This document shows, in pieces, positions 1-10,869 of a stretch of DNA of 64,000 nucleotides. The notes under the pieces are model-generated. The model ran no database searches, was not told the DNA's origin, and saw only the letters and a list, made by a program, of their open reading frames with translations. Made by a program: the position numbers and the translations under genes. The DNA lies in NCBI GenBank assembly GCA_013399895.1, contig VXBA01001116.1:183428-247427 (forward strand). The letters are read 5' to 3'. This DNA comes from Serilophus lunatus. Its lineage: Eukaryota; Chordata; Aves; Passeriformes; Eurylaimidae. Within the stretch, counting starts at the first letter, position 1; every line of letters starts with the position of its first letter.

Positions 1-95
1 CCCTTTCCCTTTCCCTTTCCCTTTCCCTTTCCCTTTCCCTTTCCCTTCCCCTTTCCCTTCCCCTTCCCCTTTCCCTTTCCTTTCCTCTTCCTCTT
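1..95. repeat. (CCCTTT)n polypyrimidine simple repeat, cut by window edge
   Basis: The first 48 or so bases are a near-perfect CCCTTT hexamer array, which decays into CCCTTCC and CCTCTT variants by about base 100. It is a pyrimidine-only strand. It is not the vertebrate telomere hexamer (CCCTAA). The true length is unknown because the window starts inside it. Confidence 0.9.
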
Positions 96-1423
96 CCTCT
101 TTTTCTGCATGGAGACACTTTTCTTTTTGTAAGTCCTAGATTCTTAAGTGTTTCCCTAAGTATCTGTCAAAAGTATTTTGTAACCATTATAACCATAATC
201 CAAAAGCTTGTTACCCCCTCCTGAGAACTCCTCTGGGTTTAGAGGAGATGGCATCCTTTTACAAAAGCCACTCTGACTGTTCCCAAGTACATCATACTAA
301 TTCTGATGTCCACCAATCCTGTTCTTACCACAGCTTCCACTGACTGGTGTAGTGGCTCAGTAGATCTCCCTGGAAGCTTTACAGAAAGGTTGTCACTCTT
401 GTCATTATTCCATTCTTATCCTAATCTAACAACAATGGGCTACAAGTGCCTTGCCTGTAGAAGTGGCACAGCAAGAGTCAGGATGTGGAAGATCCAGCCC
501 TGGCATCTGTCCTCCCTTGGCTCAAGGCTCTCAGCTCCCTTCTGTCTCCATGAGGGGTTGCTGTGTTCTCCCCCAGACGTGCCCCTCACCTCCACACCCT
601 CACCCTTGTGCACTTGTTTTCCTGCTGGAGATGCTGACTTCTTCCAGGCACATTTCCCCCCTCTCCTTCCCTTTCCCCAGCGTGGAAGAGGTGCAGGATA
701 CATGTCATATTTCATATTTGAGAAGCTGAGCAAACCATAGAACACATCTGAAAGCTTCAAGAGCTAATGTGTCCTTGAGTAGCATGGGATGCTTTGATTC
801 AGACTGCAGTTCGCTGCTTTTCCTCCTGGGATTATTGAGTTTTCAGTTGCTGCAGTGCCTGTTCTCTTTTGCCCAGTAATTTGCTAACACTTAAGATTGC
901 ATACACCCTTCCAGATTCTGAAATGAAAATGTCCTTGCAAGTCAAGAAAAAGAAATATTTTTCTCTTGTCACCTTAAATTTTAATTAGTCACCTCTGCAG
1001 CCCTTTTCAGCATCAAAGGTTTGTAACGTGCCCTTGTAAACATCAGGTGAACACAGACATGATTGAGCTTCCTCTTGCCTTGAATTGAAGACAGGCTTTT
1101 GTTAAGGCTCCTACTTCTCTTTGCTAGCAAGCTTGGTGCACAGACAAATTTTTCACCGTTGCTTTGCATCTGTAGTTTCCATTTTTTGCCAACCTTGATG
1201 CCTGGAACTTTCTTGTTAGCTCACCCTCAAAGGCCTGGCCTGAATGATGAAACCAAGACTGCAAAATAAACCACTGAAGAATCAGGAAATGGCATCCAAG
1301 GAGGTCACACCACGATGAAGTTCTAAAAACGGCAGGTTTATAGTACATTATTATAGGTTTGGTTTATGTTCAGTAAGAGAAGTTTAGGGAAGAGCATTCC
1401 ATGGGCAAGTAGCTATTGCCTCC

Positions 1424-2522
1424 TGTCGTGGTTTAATCCATGCTGGATGCCAGGGACCCACTGCAGCCACCCTGTCACTCGCCCCTGCAAACAGCAGAGG
1501 AGACAGAATATCATGAGGGGCTTCCCCAGTTGAGATAAGGGCCAGAAAAGATCCCTCACTAACCACTCCAAATTTATTCCTAACCAGACCAGGGCTGGAG
1601 AGAGAGCAGCACCAGAGACACGTTCCCCTCACCCCGTCCTGCTTCACGTGCCCCTGCCCAGGGGCGCAGACAGACAGGGCACGGGCTGCGAGGTCCGCTG
1701 CTGTTCCCTGGCACTGCCCGGGAGAGAGCCCTGCCCTGCATCCCGGGGCTGCCCCCACGGCACACAGCCCCTCACACGCTGCTCTGGCCAGAGTCCGCCC
1801 CACGGGCAGCAGCTCCTCGGACACCGCAGCCACGGGGCACTTCGCACAGGGGACAGTCCCTGCGGTGCAGCTGCCCCAGTGGGGGCACCAGGACACGGGT
1901 CCCACCAGGAGCATCCTGCCCCAGCCTGGGCTCCTCTCCCCACGGGCTGCAGGTCCCTGCCAGGACCCTGCTCAGCGTGGGGCTGCCCTGGGGTCACAGC
2001 CTCCCCCCGGCATCCCCCTGCTCCAGAGGGGGCTCCTGCAGGGGCATCCCTGCCCCCTGTGCTCCTTCAGGGGCATCCCTGCCCCCTGTGCTCCTTCAGG
2101 TCCATCCCTGCCCCCTGTGCCCCTCCCTGGGCTGCAGGGGCACAGCTGCTCCACCATGGGCATCCCCAGGGGCTGCAGCTGGATCTCAGCTCTGCCACCA
2201 GGAGCGCCTCCTGCCCCTCCTTCTGCACTGCCCTTGGTGTCTGCAGTGTGGTTCACAAGTTCTCTGCTCCTCTCCAGCAGCCATCTGAAGCTAAACTCAA
2301 CATTTTTCCCTTCCTTCTTGCACCTGTTCTCACAGAGGTGTTCCTTTAACTGCTGACTGGCCTGGCCTTGGTCAGTGGTGGGTCCAGCCTGGAGCTGATG
2401 GACATGGGGAAACTTCCAGCAGCTTCTGCAAGAAGCCTGCCCCTCAGCCTCACCACTGCTCCCAAAACCTGCCCACAGGGAACCAAAACACCACGCTGCA
2501 ATCCCTGCAGGCACACAATACA
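1424..2522. mobile_element. Solo LTR of an avian endogenous retrovirus (ERV LTR, ~1.1 kb)
   Basis: The element starts TGTCGTGGTTTAA and ends CACACAATACA, giving TG...CA termini. Between them the text follows a long LTR type widespread in birds: a GTTGAGATAAGG-like block near 1530, repeated cassettes of CACGGGCTGCAGGTCC and similar, a CTCCTGCCCCTCCTTCTGCACTG block near 2208-2230, and a CTTGGTCAGTGGTGGGTCC block near 2368-2386. It is much more GC-rich than the surrounding intron. No gag, pol or env coding region is next to it and no second LTR was seen, so it is a solo LTR. The 5 bases either side (CCTCC and ACACC) do not form a target-site duplication, which suggests age or imprecise ends. Family assignment is from memory of the sequence type; a consensus search would settle the name and orientation. 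Confidence 0.75.
2041..2127. repeat. 29-bp tandem triplication inside the LTR
   Basis: A unit beginning GGGGCATCCCTGCCCC recurs at 2041, 2070 and (as GGTCCATCCCTG) 2099, giving three 29-bp copies. The first two are nearly identical, so the expansion is younger than, or was homogenised after, the LTR insertion. Confidence 0.8.
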
Positions 2523-5500
2523 ACACCATTTCACTGTCACCTTGGCGTTGTTTGGAGCACAATTTGCACCCTGATATTCTGTGCTGGTGGAAGGGTAAGA
2601 TAACAAACCATTGTTGACACAGGTTGAGCTGTTTTTTTCCATATGGGCTTGTCCATCTGGACCTTCAAAACTGACCAAATTCACCAGGATCTGCAGTGGA
2701 ATTGCTGGTTTTATTGTCACCAGGGGAGCAGGAATTCCTGGACCCTCTAGGTCCTCCACTGTTCCAGGAACTGGGTTGTTTGAGGCACCACCACTAATTT
2801 ACAAATAGGAAAGACACACCAGATTTCTGCAGCCCCTGGGGAATGGAAAGGGACAACCAAGGGGGCAGTTGGTAGAAGTTTGTTTGAATTTTATTTACGA
2901 GAAACATGCTTGTTTTCCCCCTTGGAAAGCATGGCACCTTCAGAGCTTTTGCTGCCTTGTGTTGAAGCCTGCTGTTTCTTGGGCAGTCTGACAGTGTGAG
3001 CTGCTGTCCTGGGGAGCCCAGCACCACAGTTAATGTGCTCTAGGACTGGCCTTTTTTTAATTCAGGATCTTAATATTGGTCCAGTCTTGCCTCTGGAGCA
3101 GAAGTGCCAATTAGGTCTTTGCTTTTCACCAGAGGAAGAACCTCTGATTAGCCCCAGGTGCCAGTTGGAGGAGTGATACCCAGCAACATTCCTGATAAAC
3201 CCTAATCCCATTTTTCTTTCCTTGCCTGTCATGCCTTTGGACCTATGCAAGGTATTTGAAACTTTCTCTCCTTTTTTCCCCCCTTTAATTTGGAAAACAT
3301 CAGCCAAAGGTGCTTTTACTCAAATGAAGACTTAACATTTCTCTTGTGCACACCAGAATCCTGAAGAGACTCCTTAAAATGTAATTACTGAACTTATTTT
3401 ATAGAAAAATCCAGAATGCTCATCTCATCCTCTGTGAGTCCAGGGATTTTCGGAACAAACAGTGAGAACAATATTGTCCCCATAGGCTCACCTGGAAACA
3501 CAAGGGCCTGCCTGACAATCCAACAGAGAGGGTGAATGATGATGATGATGAGGGTAGTTGATGTAAATATGTGCTGCAGTTCTTAAATGTTTACTATCAC
3601 CACTTCAGTAAAGTAATAGTGTGCATGCAGAGGGTGTTTTTCACCTGCTCTGTACTGCAGTGGTGTGGAAGCTGAGCTAGTTAGCCTTGAATGACAGTAC
3701 TAAAATTATGTATGTCTCTATATAATTATATATACAGGCCCACTCATGTACATTATTTATTTGAGAATGTAATAGTGCATCACAGATACCATTTAATTCT
3801 CTTGTGGTAAATTAGTTTTTTAGATGAGCAACATTTGTCCAAAAAAGATAATTCAAAGATTGCACAGAGATTCTTTTTATATATTTCTTGCACTTTGCTT
3901 GCTCTAGAGCTGACTGATTCTGAGTAAATGGAGTGATAGTTGATGCTGGTGTGTTTTAGGAGGTGAAGAACGTGGATCATTTTTGTAGTAGCTTCTGAAA
4001 ACAAGCATCTCCTACAATTTAGCTGCAGTTGCCATTGGGTCCAGTTCTTCTGTAGTAGCCCCCTAAGTTTGTTAAAATTTGTGCATTTTCTTGGTCTAAG
4101 TGTTCAGAGCCCGACTATCACCATAGTAACTGCAAACCTCTAAGTTCAAACTTGAAACGATATCCCTGCAAGTCTCGCTCAAAGGAGGTCTGTGTTATGG
4201 CACTGTAAAAGCAGGGAGGGCTGTAATGTTGTCTCTCCCTTTAATTTGAAGCCCCACACAATGGGATTAAATCCAGTGCTTGTCTGCACTTGTGTCTTTA
4301 TTCTAATTTTACATGCAGCAGCTTTATGAAACGCAAATAACTTGTTACATAATGTGGAGTGCTGAACAGTGTGATTGCCTTTAAATACACTTTTTTAAAT
4401 AGACTATTCCACTCTATAAACAGAGCACATTTGTGTGTAATCTTGCTGCACTTTTCACTGTGCTGTAGGTTATTTTCAACTGCACTGTATTGTTATAACA
4501 ATTTTGTCTTTCATTGCTATGGAGAATCCTATGAACCTCATTAAATGTTGGGTGTTTTTTTTATTCATGGCATTCAGTTTTAAGTGTTGAAAAACCACAG
4601 TTTTACAGGAGTGTCCTTCTACTGATTTATTAATCCTCATCTGTGCTTTGGAGTTGGTTCCTTTCTGAAATTGAGCAGATCAGAGCCTGAACTTCCATCA
4701 GCCAAAGCCTGTTAAATGTGAATGCTGCCTCTTATTTGGCCTTGTTTCTGTTGTGTTTGTCTGCAGTCCTGCAGAGCTGGTGGTCTTCTGCGTGGAAGGT
4801 GTTTTGTATAGGTGTCATAATGTTTAGCAAACCAATACCATGCACAAATGAACAGTCCTGTCCTCACAGAATGACCTCTTACGTACTCATGTTGCCTGAA
4901 AAGAAACCAAAGGTAGGGGAGTTCTCAGAGACACAGAGGCAACTGGGTTTTACAGGTGTGATGTCCCCAGGCAAACTCCTCTTTGCAAAAGCAGGTGCAG
5001 GGGCAGTGCTGGGGCACAGGGGTGTCCTGACCCTGCCCCATGCACCCTTGTCCTGCACGTGCAGGAGCCAGACACCCCAGCAGGAGCTGAAATAGTCTTT
5101 TTTATGTGGAGGAAATTCACTGTCAGTGTTGGCAGTACCTGCAGCCAGTTCTCTGTAGGTAAGATCCCACTCCTCCTGCTTCTGTTTGCTCTTGAGCTCC
5201 TCTTGCCTTGGGAATGGCTTTGGATGCTGCAGTGGGTGACACTTGCTGGGTCTCTGGTGCAGTGTCTGGCTCAGAGAGGCTTTGGCAGCTGAGCTGCGGA
5301 TTTGACAAGGAAAAGAGGGAGTCTGTCAACATCACTTCAGGTTTCTGATTGCTGCAAACATGCTAAAGGCACGGGAGAGCACAGATTAGGTAGATTATGC
5401 TCCTTACTTTCTGATCTGAGCAGGTTTGGTATTGCCTGTTAGTCCCCAGAGAGAATCTCTGCCACATCTGGCTGTCCTTGCTTCCATGCTCACAGGAGGA

Positions 5501-6280
5501 AGAGGGATTGAGGGGAACTGAGTGATCTGGTGCACAGGAATTTATCTTCCAGACCTTCTGAATTGCATCAGACCCAATAACCAGATGTTTTTATGTATAG
5601 GCAGACTCATCTCTGGTCCCACTGCTTGTGAAACATCTGGATTATTAATGGGTGCACACAGGGGTGTGCTCAGGTAGGTGTTTTCTCACCTACTTTCCTC
5701 CAAGCTGGCAGAATGACATTTGCTACCTGGCTGTAAGTTAGCATGCAAGCTATGCAAATTCAGGTTGTAAGTAACCACTCCTGTGAAATGGGATTCGAGG
5801 TAAATGACTGGGGGTTCTCCCCTCCCCACCAGGCAATACAGCTTGTATTACATTCTGAAAGAACTTGCCTGAAATCCTGTGTGGTGAACGAGAAGGGCCC
5901 CTGGTCATCTGGAAAGGTGAGGAGTGAGGCAGAGCCAGGGCACAGCCTGCTTCCTCGGGGGGAGGTGGTGATGGGTCCAGGAAAGTTTTAGGTGCAAAAA
6001 TGCAAGAAAGAGCTACAGACACCCCACTGTTGTTCTGTTATTGTATTTGACTGTAGGAGCTGTTTAGGGAATTGTATTTTGTTGCCTTGTGTGTGGAAGC
6101 TTAAGAACAATAACTTCACTGCAAGTATCATGAAAGCTATTACCTTGATACAGGGGAATATTTTCAGGGTAATTTCAACTTCAATCTGTGTGTCAGGACT
6201 AAAACTTAGAGCACATATTCCTTGGGCTGAGAATGCCTGGGATTGAGTGTAAAAAGTCTTCTGGTGCATTTTTTCCTCTG

Positions 6281-6360
6281 TGTGTTGTTTTTTTTGGTGT
6301 TTTTTTTTTGGTTTGATGTGATTTTTTTTGTTGTTGTGAGGCTTTTTGTCGTTTTGGTTT
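6281..6360. repeat. T/GT-rich low-complexity tract upstream of the w1 acceptor
   Basis: Runs of 8-10 T are separated by GG, GTG and TTGTTG, giving a U/GU-rich stretch in the transcript. It lies 70-150 nt before the acceptor at 6430-6431, which itself is preceded by a C8 run (6409-6416) and TTGTTGTAATTTGCAG. Confidence 0.8.
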
Positions 6361-6431
6361 GGTTTTAGTTTTATATATCTGTTTTATTTAAGAGGTTCTG
6401 AGCTTTTCCCCCCCCTTGTTGTAATTTGCAG

Positions 6432-6538
6432 CATTACTTCACTGTTCTCTTTGGCCATGAAGGGCAGAAGCCGCTGGAGCTCCGTTGTGAGGATGAAGTG
6501 GATGGGGATGAGTGGGTAGAAGCTATTCACCAAGCAAG
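6432..6538 (+). CDS. RASGRF2: RASGRF2 window exon 1: end of first PH domain
   Basis: This exon gives 35 codons plus 2 nt, starting HYFTVLFGHEGQKPLELR and ending in EWVEAIHQA. It is the last beta-strands and the C-terminal alpha-helix of the first pleckstrin-homology domain; the Trp of EWVEAI is the near-invariant PH helix tryptophan. The acceptor is TTTGCAG and the donor is CAAG|GTATGA. The exon starts in phase 0 and ends with AG, which the first base of the next exon completes to Ser. PH1 in this family is needed with the coiled coil and IQ for membrane recruitment. The earlier half of PH1 and the start codon must lie upstream of the window. Confidence 0.95.
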
Positions 6539-7711
6539 GTATGAAACATGATTAGTAATCCTCTGACCCATTTCATTGTAAACAAATTGATAGTAACTTG
6601 GAAATCTAAGCTCGTTCTCCAAACAGAAATAAATGCTACAATGCATTAGTTGTGTGCTGTTTGCAATTCATGAGGATGTGACAGGGAAAAACACCTTTGA
6701 CATTCGTGTTTATATCATTGTCTTTTATCTTTCATGAGTGATCGTGCTCCAGCTGAAGTTAGTTCAAGAATAATACCATTGTGTTAGAAGCAAGCCCTAG
6801 GACTGGTTGTTAGAGACAAGTGTGTCATAAGTATGAAGAAATTCATGTAATGTTTCTTTAAAAACAAATGTAAGAAATAAATGCAAGAAAGAGGACGATA
6901 AAGTGCAACAAATGAAATTTTGATCTTCCAAACTGAACCTCCTGGATCACGGTCTTGTGCCTTGCCTTCCAGCCACGCAGTAGTGTTTGCCTGAGGAGGG
7001 GTCTGTGTGGGCAGTGGTCAAGGTTTATGGCACAATCTGAATGAGAATCATCCCAGAGGAGGCTTGTGGGATGGTTTGCAGAGGCCCTTCCTCCAGCCTC
7101 CCCCATCCTCGCTCACCTCAGCTAATGTGCAGTGCCATGGCAACACACAAGGAGCCAGGCAGCCTCTGCATTGCTCAGGACAAGAGCCATTTAAACAGGA
7201 CGGGCTCCTCCCTCTGCTCATTAAAAACGAGCACAGGCAGCCAGCAGGTTTACATTTAGAGCCTGTGAGATGAGCCCCTGGGGTCACAGGCTTTGTGCCA
7301 CCTGCGCATCTGCCCTCGGGATCAGCACCCTCTTGCTGGCGCTGGCACCTGGCTGAGCAGGGACCCCTCCTCTTCCAGGGCGGCTCCTGCTGGGCTGCAG
7401 CGGCAGGTGAACCACCTGTGGCTGGTGGGATTCCATGTCCTGAGCAGCTCCGGGGCTTGGCACTCAGCCCACCCCCTGAGAGCACCTCTGGCAGCCAGCA
7501 GCCCCGTGAGGCTGAGCACAGAGGGCAGGAGGGGAGGGGGACCCACCTTGCCTTCGGATATGTGCCAGTGTGCTTCGTGGAGCTCAGCTGACAGCGAGGG
7601 AAGAGATGAGCATGGCCTTTTGCCTCCTGGTAATGGCTTTGAGAGGAGGCAGGATCCTGAGGTTCCCTCTTGCCAGGATGAGTTTCTTCCTACTACAACC
7701 TCTGCAACTCC

Positions 7712-7895
7712 CCGGCAGGAGGGGGGAGCTGGGTGCAGGGGGCACATCAGGAAGAATCTCCCCCTGGAGGTGTCCAGGGAAGGACTGTCCATGGCAGCCA
7801 GTGCTCTGGGCTGGGGGACAAGGTGGGGTCAGGCACAGGGCCCCCCCATGGGCTGGGAGGGCTTTTCCATCCCAAACGACTTGTGAGTCTGTGAT
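7712..7895 (+). mobile_element. CR1 LINE 3' fragment
   Basis: The text follows the avian CR1 3' region (CAGGAAGAATCTCCCCCTGGAGGTGTCCAGGG-like block, then a degenerate GGGAGGGCTTTTCCATCC block) and ends near AGTCTGTGAT, resembling the terminal ATTCTGTGAT octamer. It is diverged, hence old. Confidence 0.6.
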
Positions 7896-10640
7896 GCCTG
7901 TCTGCTGCCTGGTGTACAAGAGATGTAGGCAAGGAGAGCTTCATAACACTGAGTTAAATTCTTTCTCCAGGTGGTTGGGTCTGTAAACCTGTCAGACACT
8001 AATTTTCAAGCCATAACCCGGCAGAAAAACAGGCCAATGTTAAACAGCACACAGTGGAAAACACTGAGAACTTCAACTTGCTTAAGAGGAAGCTGTTTGT
8101 GATGTTCAGGGTCAGGGCAGTTGAATTTTGGCTCCACCAGAAAGTTACAGCTGCAGCCTTCAGGGGTTCACTCTTTTTATGTCCATCCCTTTCGGTATTT
8201 GACTGTTTCCCCTTTATTTGTGTCCATCTGAAGTGACCATCCTAATGATACCAAGCTGGGCACTCCCATGAGGGACATTCTCACGTGTCACTTGAGGGGT
8301 TTTCTTATCCAGGCTCTTTGCAGAGGTCTCTAAACTTCTTGTGAAATTTTTCCAGCGTTGTTGTCTTGCTGTAGTACAGTTTTCTAGACCAAAATACCAA
8401 CAAGTGACAGAAAAATGTTGAAAATTTAGTGGCTAAACATGGGGGTACAGCACACCACTCTGTTTATTCATTGTTCTGATGATTTTCTAGTTCACTGGCA
8501 GCTACTTTTATTTGCCTTTCATTATGTCTAGCAGAAAAACTTGGAGTTCTGTGATTAATTGCTATTTACTGAAGATACATAGAAAAGAAGCTAAAACAAC
8601 AGTTTTAGACTATTTTGTGATATTCTTTTTTTGGCCAACTTAATTAAACAGATTTTCTCTGGGGGCTGAATTTTGCCTCCATCAGGATGCAGAACTTCTT
8701 CCTCGTGTTAATCTGTACTTTTGACAAGTCAGGTCAGTTTTGGCACCTCCTTCAGTGCCCCTGTTCATTTGAGCCTTCTGACCCTTCTCTCAGGTTTTTG
8801 CTTTGAATTTTGGATGACATTTTAAGTAGCCCTTTAATGGTACTTTTTTGTAGCATCTCAGATGTGCTAGGTAAAAATTCTAGGAGGCATTGAGAAGATT
8901 CCTACTACCCTTAAACTGAAAGGAGGCCTGGGAACATCCTCTTCTGTGTGAATACATTTGCATTTGAGAAAGGAAAATATTTAATTGCTTTCCAGAGGAT
9001 CTTATCCCCATGAGTAGCTATGGAAATCCATGTTTTAGCTGAGACAATGTAATTGAAGTAGTTGAGGCTTTTTCTTTTCTTAGATTGACAGATAGAAAAT
9101 CTGATTTTGATCTGCTTTTCATGATCTGTTTTTGGCCAAATACATTTTTGAAGCCATTAAAATTTCTTCTATGTTTTATTTACTTGGCAAGTTATAAACA
9201 AACTGTTGAAAAAAGGATGCTACAGTCTCAGCACACCCCATGTCCCACTCTGGGTAACCAGGTGTTTTATTTAGATGCCAGTACATAATTAAAGGATTAT
9301 CTGCTGTAATGTTGTCCATTGTTTCTGCCCATAGTGCCCTCTCCTCCCCTGGGAGAGTCTGTTTGGTTTCTGAGCTCAGAATGGGAGGTTCAGGGTATTT
9401 TAATGGGATCCCATGACCAGTTCCACATCCATACTTACTTTTCATCTCTCCACATTTTAATTGAATCTTCAGTATTGTTGTTTCTCTGTAAGATACATGG
9501 TGGAAGAGTGTAGCTTGCTTCTCCTGAGTTACATTTCTGGGCTGGAGAGTTTATTCCTGGCAAATCCCAATTTCTCTGTCACTGACTGCATCTGGAAGTT
9601 CTGATTTTGACTTTGTTCCAGAACTCGTTCTCTTATGAAAAAGTCTGTTTCACCCTCAATAACTGAGGCATACTTTTCACCCTCTCTTGCAAAGTCTTTT
9701 ATGTTTGTGGGGTTTTTCTTAATGCCTTTTCTTTTTTTTTTTTTCATATGGACACAGTATTCAGCAAGTTTCTTGGCCTTTTCTACTTTACCTTATTTGA
9801 AAGTCTTGAACTTACCAGATGTGGGAGTGAGCACCCTTCTTCCACGCAAGCACAAGCATGAACTTAATTGGGGAACTGATCTGAAAAGCAATTATGTTTT
9901 ATTTAGTTTTTTTGCCAGCTTAGTTTTAGTCCATCTCCTTCCTCCAAGTCTGCTCTGCACATCCACACGACACACCCATGCCCACTGCAAAGGTGGGAGA
10001 GCACTGGTGCGGGGAGAGGAATGGGAGTGCTTGTTCCACTGCTTAAAGCTGAAAACAAGCACAAAATGTAAAAAAGAGGCTTTCTCTCAGATCTGTAGGC
10101 ACACTGCACAGCTGCCTTGCCTGCTCAGTCCAGCTGACAACCAGCTTGTCAGTGTTCTGGTCTCCAACACACAACCCCATGGCACTCCCAGCATCTGGGT
10201 GGGATCTCCTGTTCCCTCCAGGAGCCAAATCACAGAGTCTCTGTTGACCCAACCTGGGCACCTGGAGCACCTGGCAGTGTGTGGGGCTCACACACCAGCT
10301 CACACTCCCAACCTCTCCAGTGTGTTGCTGTCCCTGCACACACTCAGGGCACTTGGAGCTCCATGGGTGCACACACGGAGTCCTCTCACCAAGGAGAGTA
10401 GTTGGAAGTGCAGTTTGATAAGAAACAGGATGGGTAGTGCTGATGAGGTGCAGATCATGGCCAGACAAGTGTGCTGATCAACCTGCTTACATGTGGCCCC
10501 TGACTCCCTTTTCATCCCTTCTCTCTGTTTTCCCAACCTTGCTACTCATCAAACCTTTCTGATTCTTCAGTTTCCTTGCCTTTAGTTCCTTTGGCTCCAT
10601 AACAAGCCTTGTGCAACCCCAGAATGCTATTCCCTATATC

Positions 10641-10869
10641 CCATAAGAAACTTCAGACCCCTGTGGTTGAAGAAATTCCTCCCTGGGAGGGTGGGCAGGC
10701 CCTGGCACAGGGTGCCCAGAGAAGCTGTGGCTGCCCCTGGATCCCTGGGAGTGCCCAAGGCCAGGCTGGAGCCCCCTGGGACAGGGGGAGGTGTCCCTGC
10801 CCAGGGCAGGGGTGGGATGGGATGAGCTTTAAGGTCTCTTCTCACCCAAATCATTCTCTGATTCTTTGA
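10641..10869 (+). mobile_element. CR1 LINE 3' end
   Basis: Clear CR1 3' sequence: GGCCCTGGCACAGGGTGCCC, AGAAGCTGTGGCTGCCCC, GGTGTCCCTGCCCAGGGCAG, then a TTTAAGGTCTCTTCTCACCC-like block and the terminal ATTCTCTGATTCTTTG. It is 5'-truncated, as is usual for CR1. An 86-codon open frame here is a by-product. Confidence 0.88.

Larger units (their letters stand above)
1..6431 (+). other. RASGRF2: RASGRF2 first intron (3' part)
   Basis: No coding exon was found. The stretch begins inside a CCCTTT array, holds a solo LTR at 1424-2522 and a short ATG/GAT run near 3534-3551, and ends with a long T/GT-rich region (6281-6360) before the w1 acceptor. The remainder is AT-rich unique-looking sequence with only short chance ORFs. 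It is assigned to intron 1 because w1 begins where the family's second exon is expected, in the middle of PH1. Confidence 0.8.

Noticed and set aside
1..95. Interstitial telomere repeat
   Set aside because: The unit is CCCTTT, not CCCTAA.
1648..2562. Several long ORFs on both strands in a GC-rich block
   Set aside because: They fall inside the LTR; Pro/Ala/Gly-rich composition and coexistence on both strands fit GC-rich non-coding sequence. No gag, pol or env motif was seen.
9635..10477. 280-codon open frame, the longest non-exon ORF in the window
   Set aside because: Begins in a poly-T tract, shows no known domain, mixes low-complexity Phe-rich sequence with unrelated text, and lies in an intron of a functional gene. 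Looks like chance.
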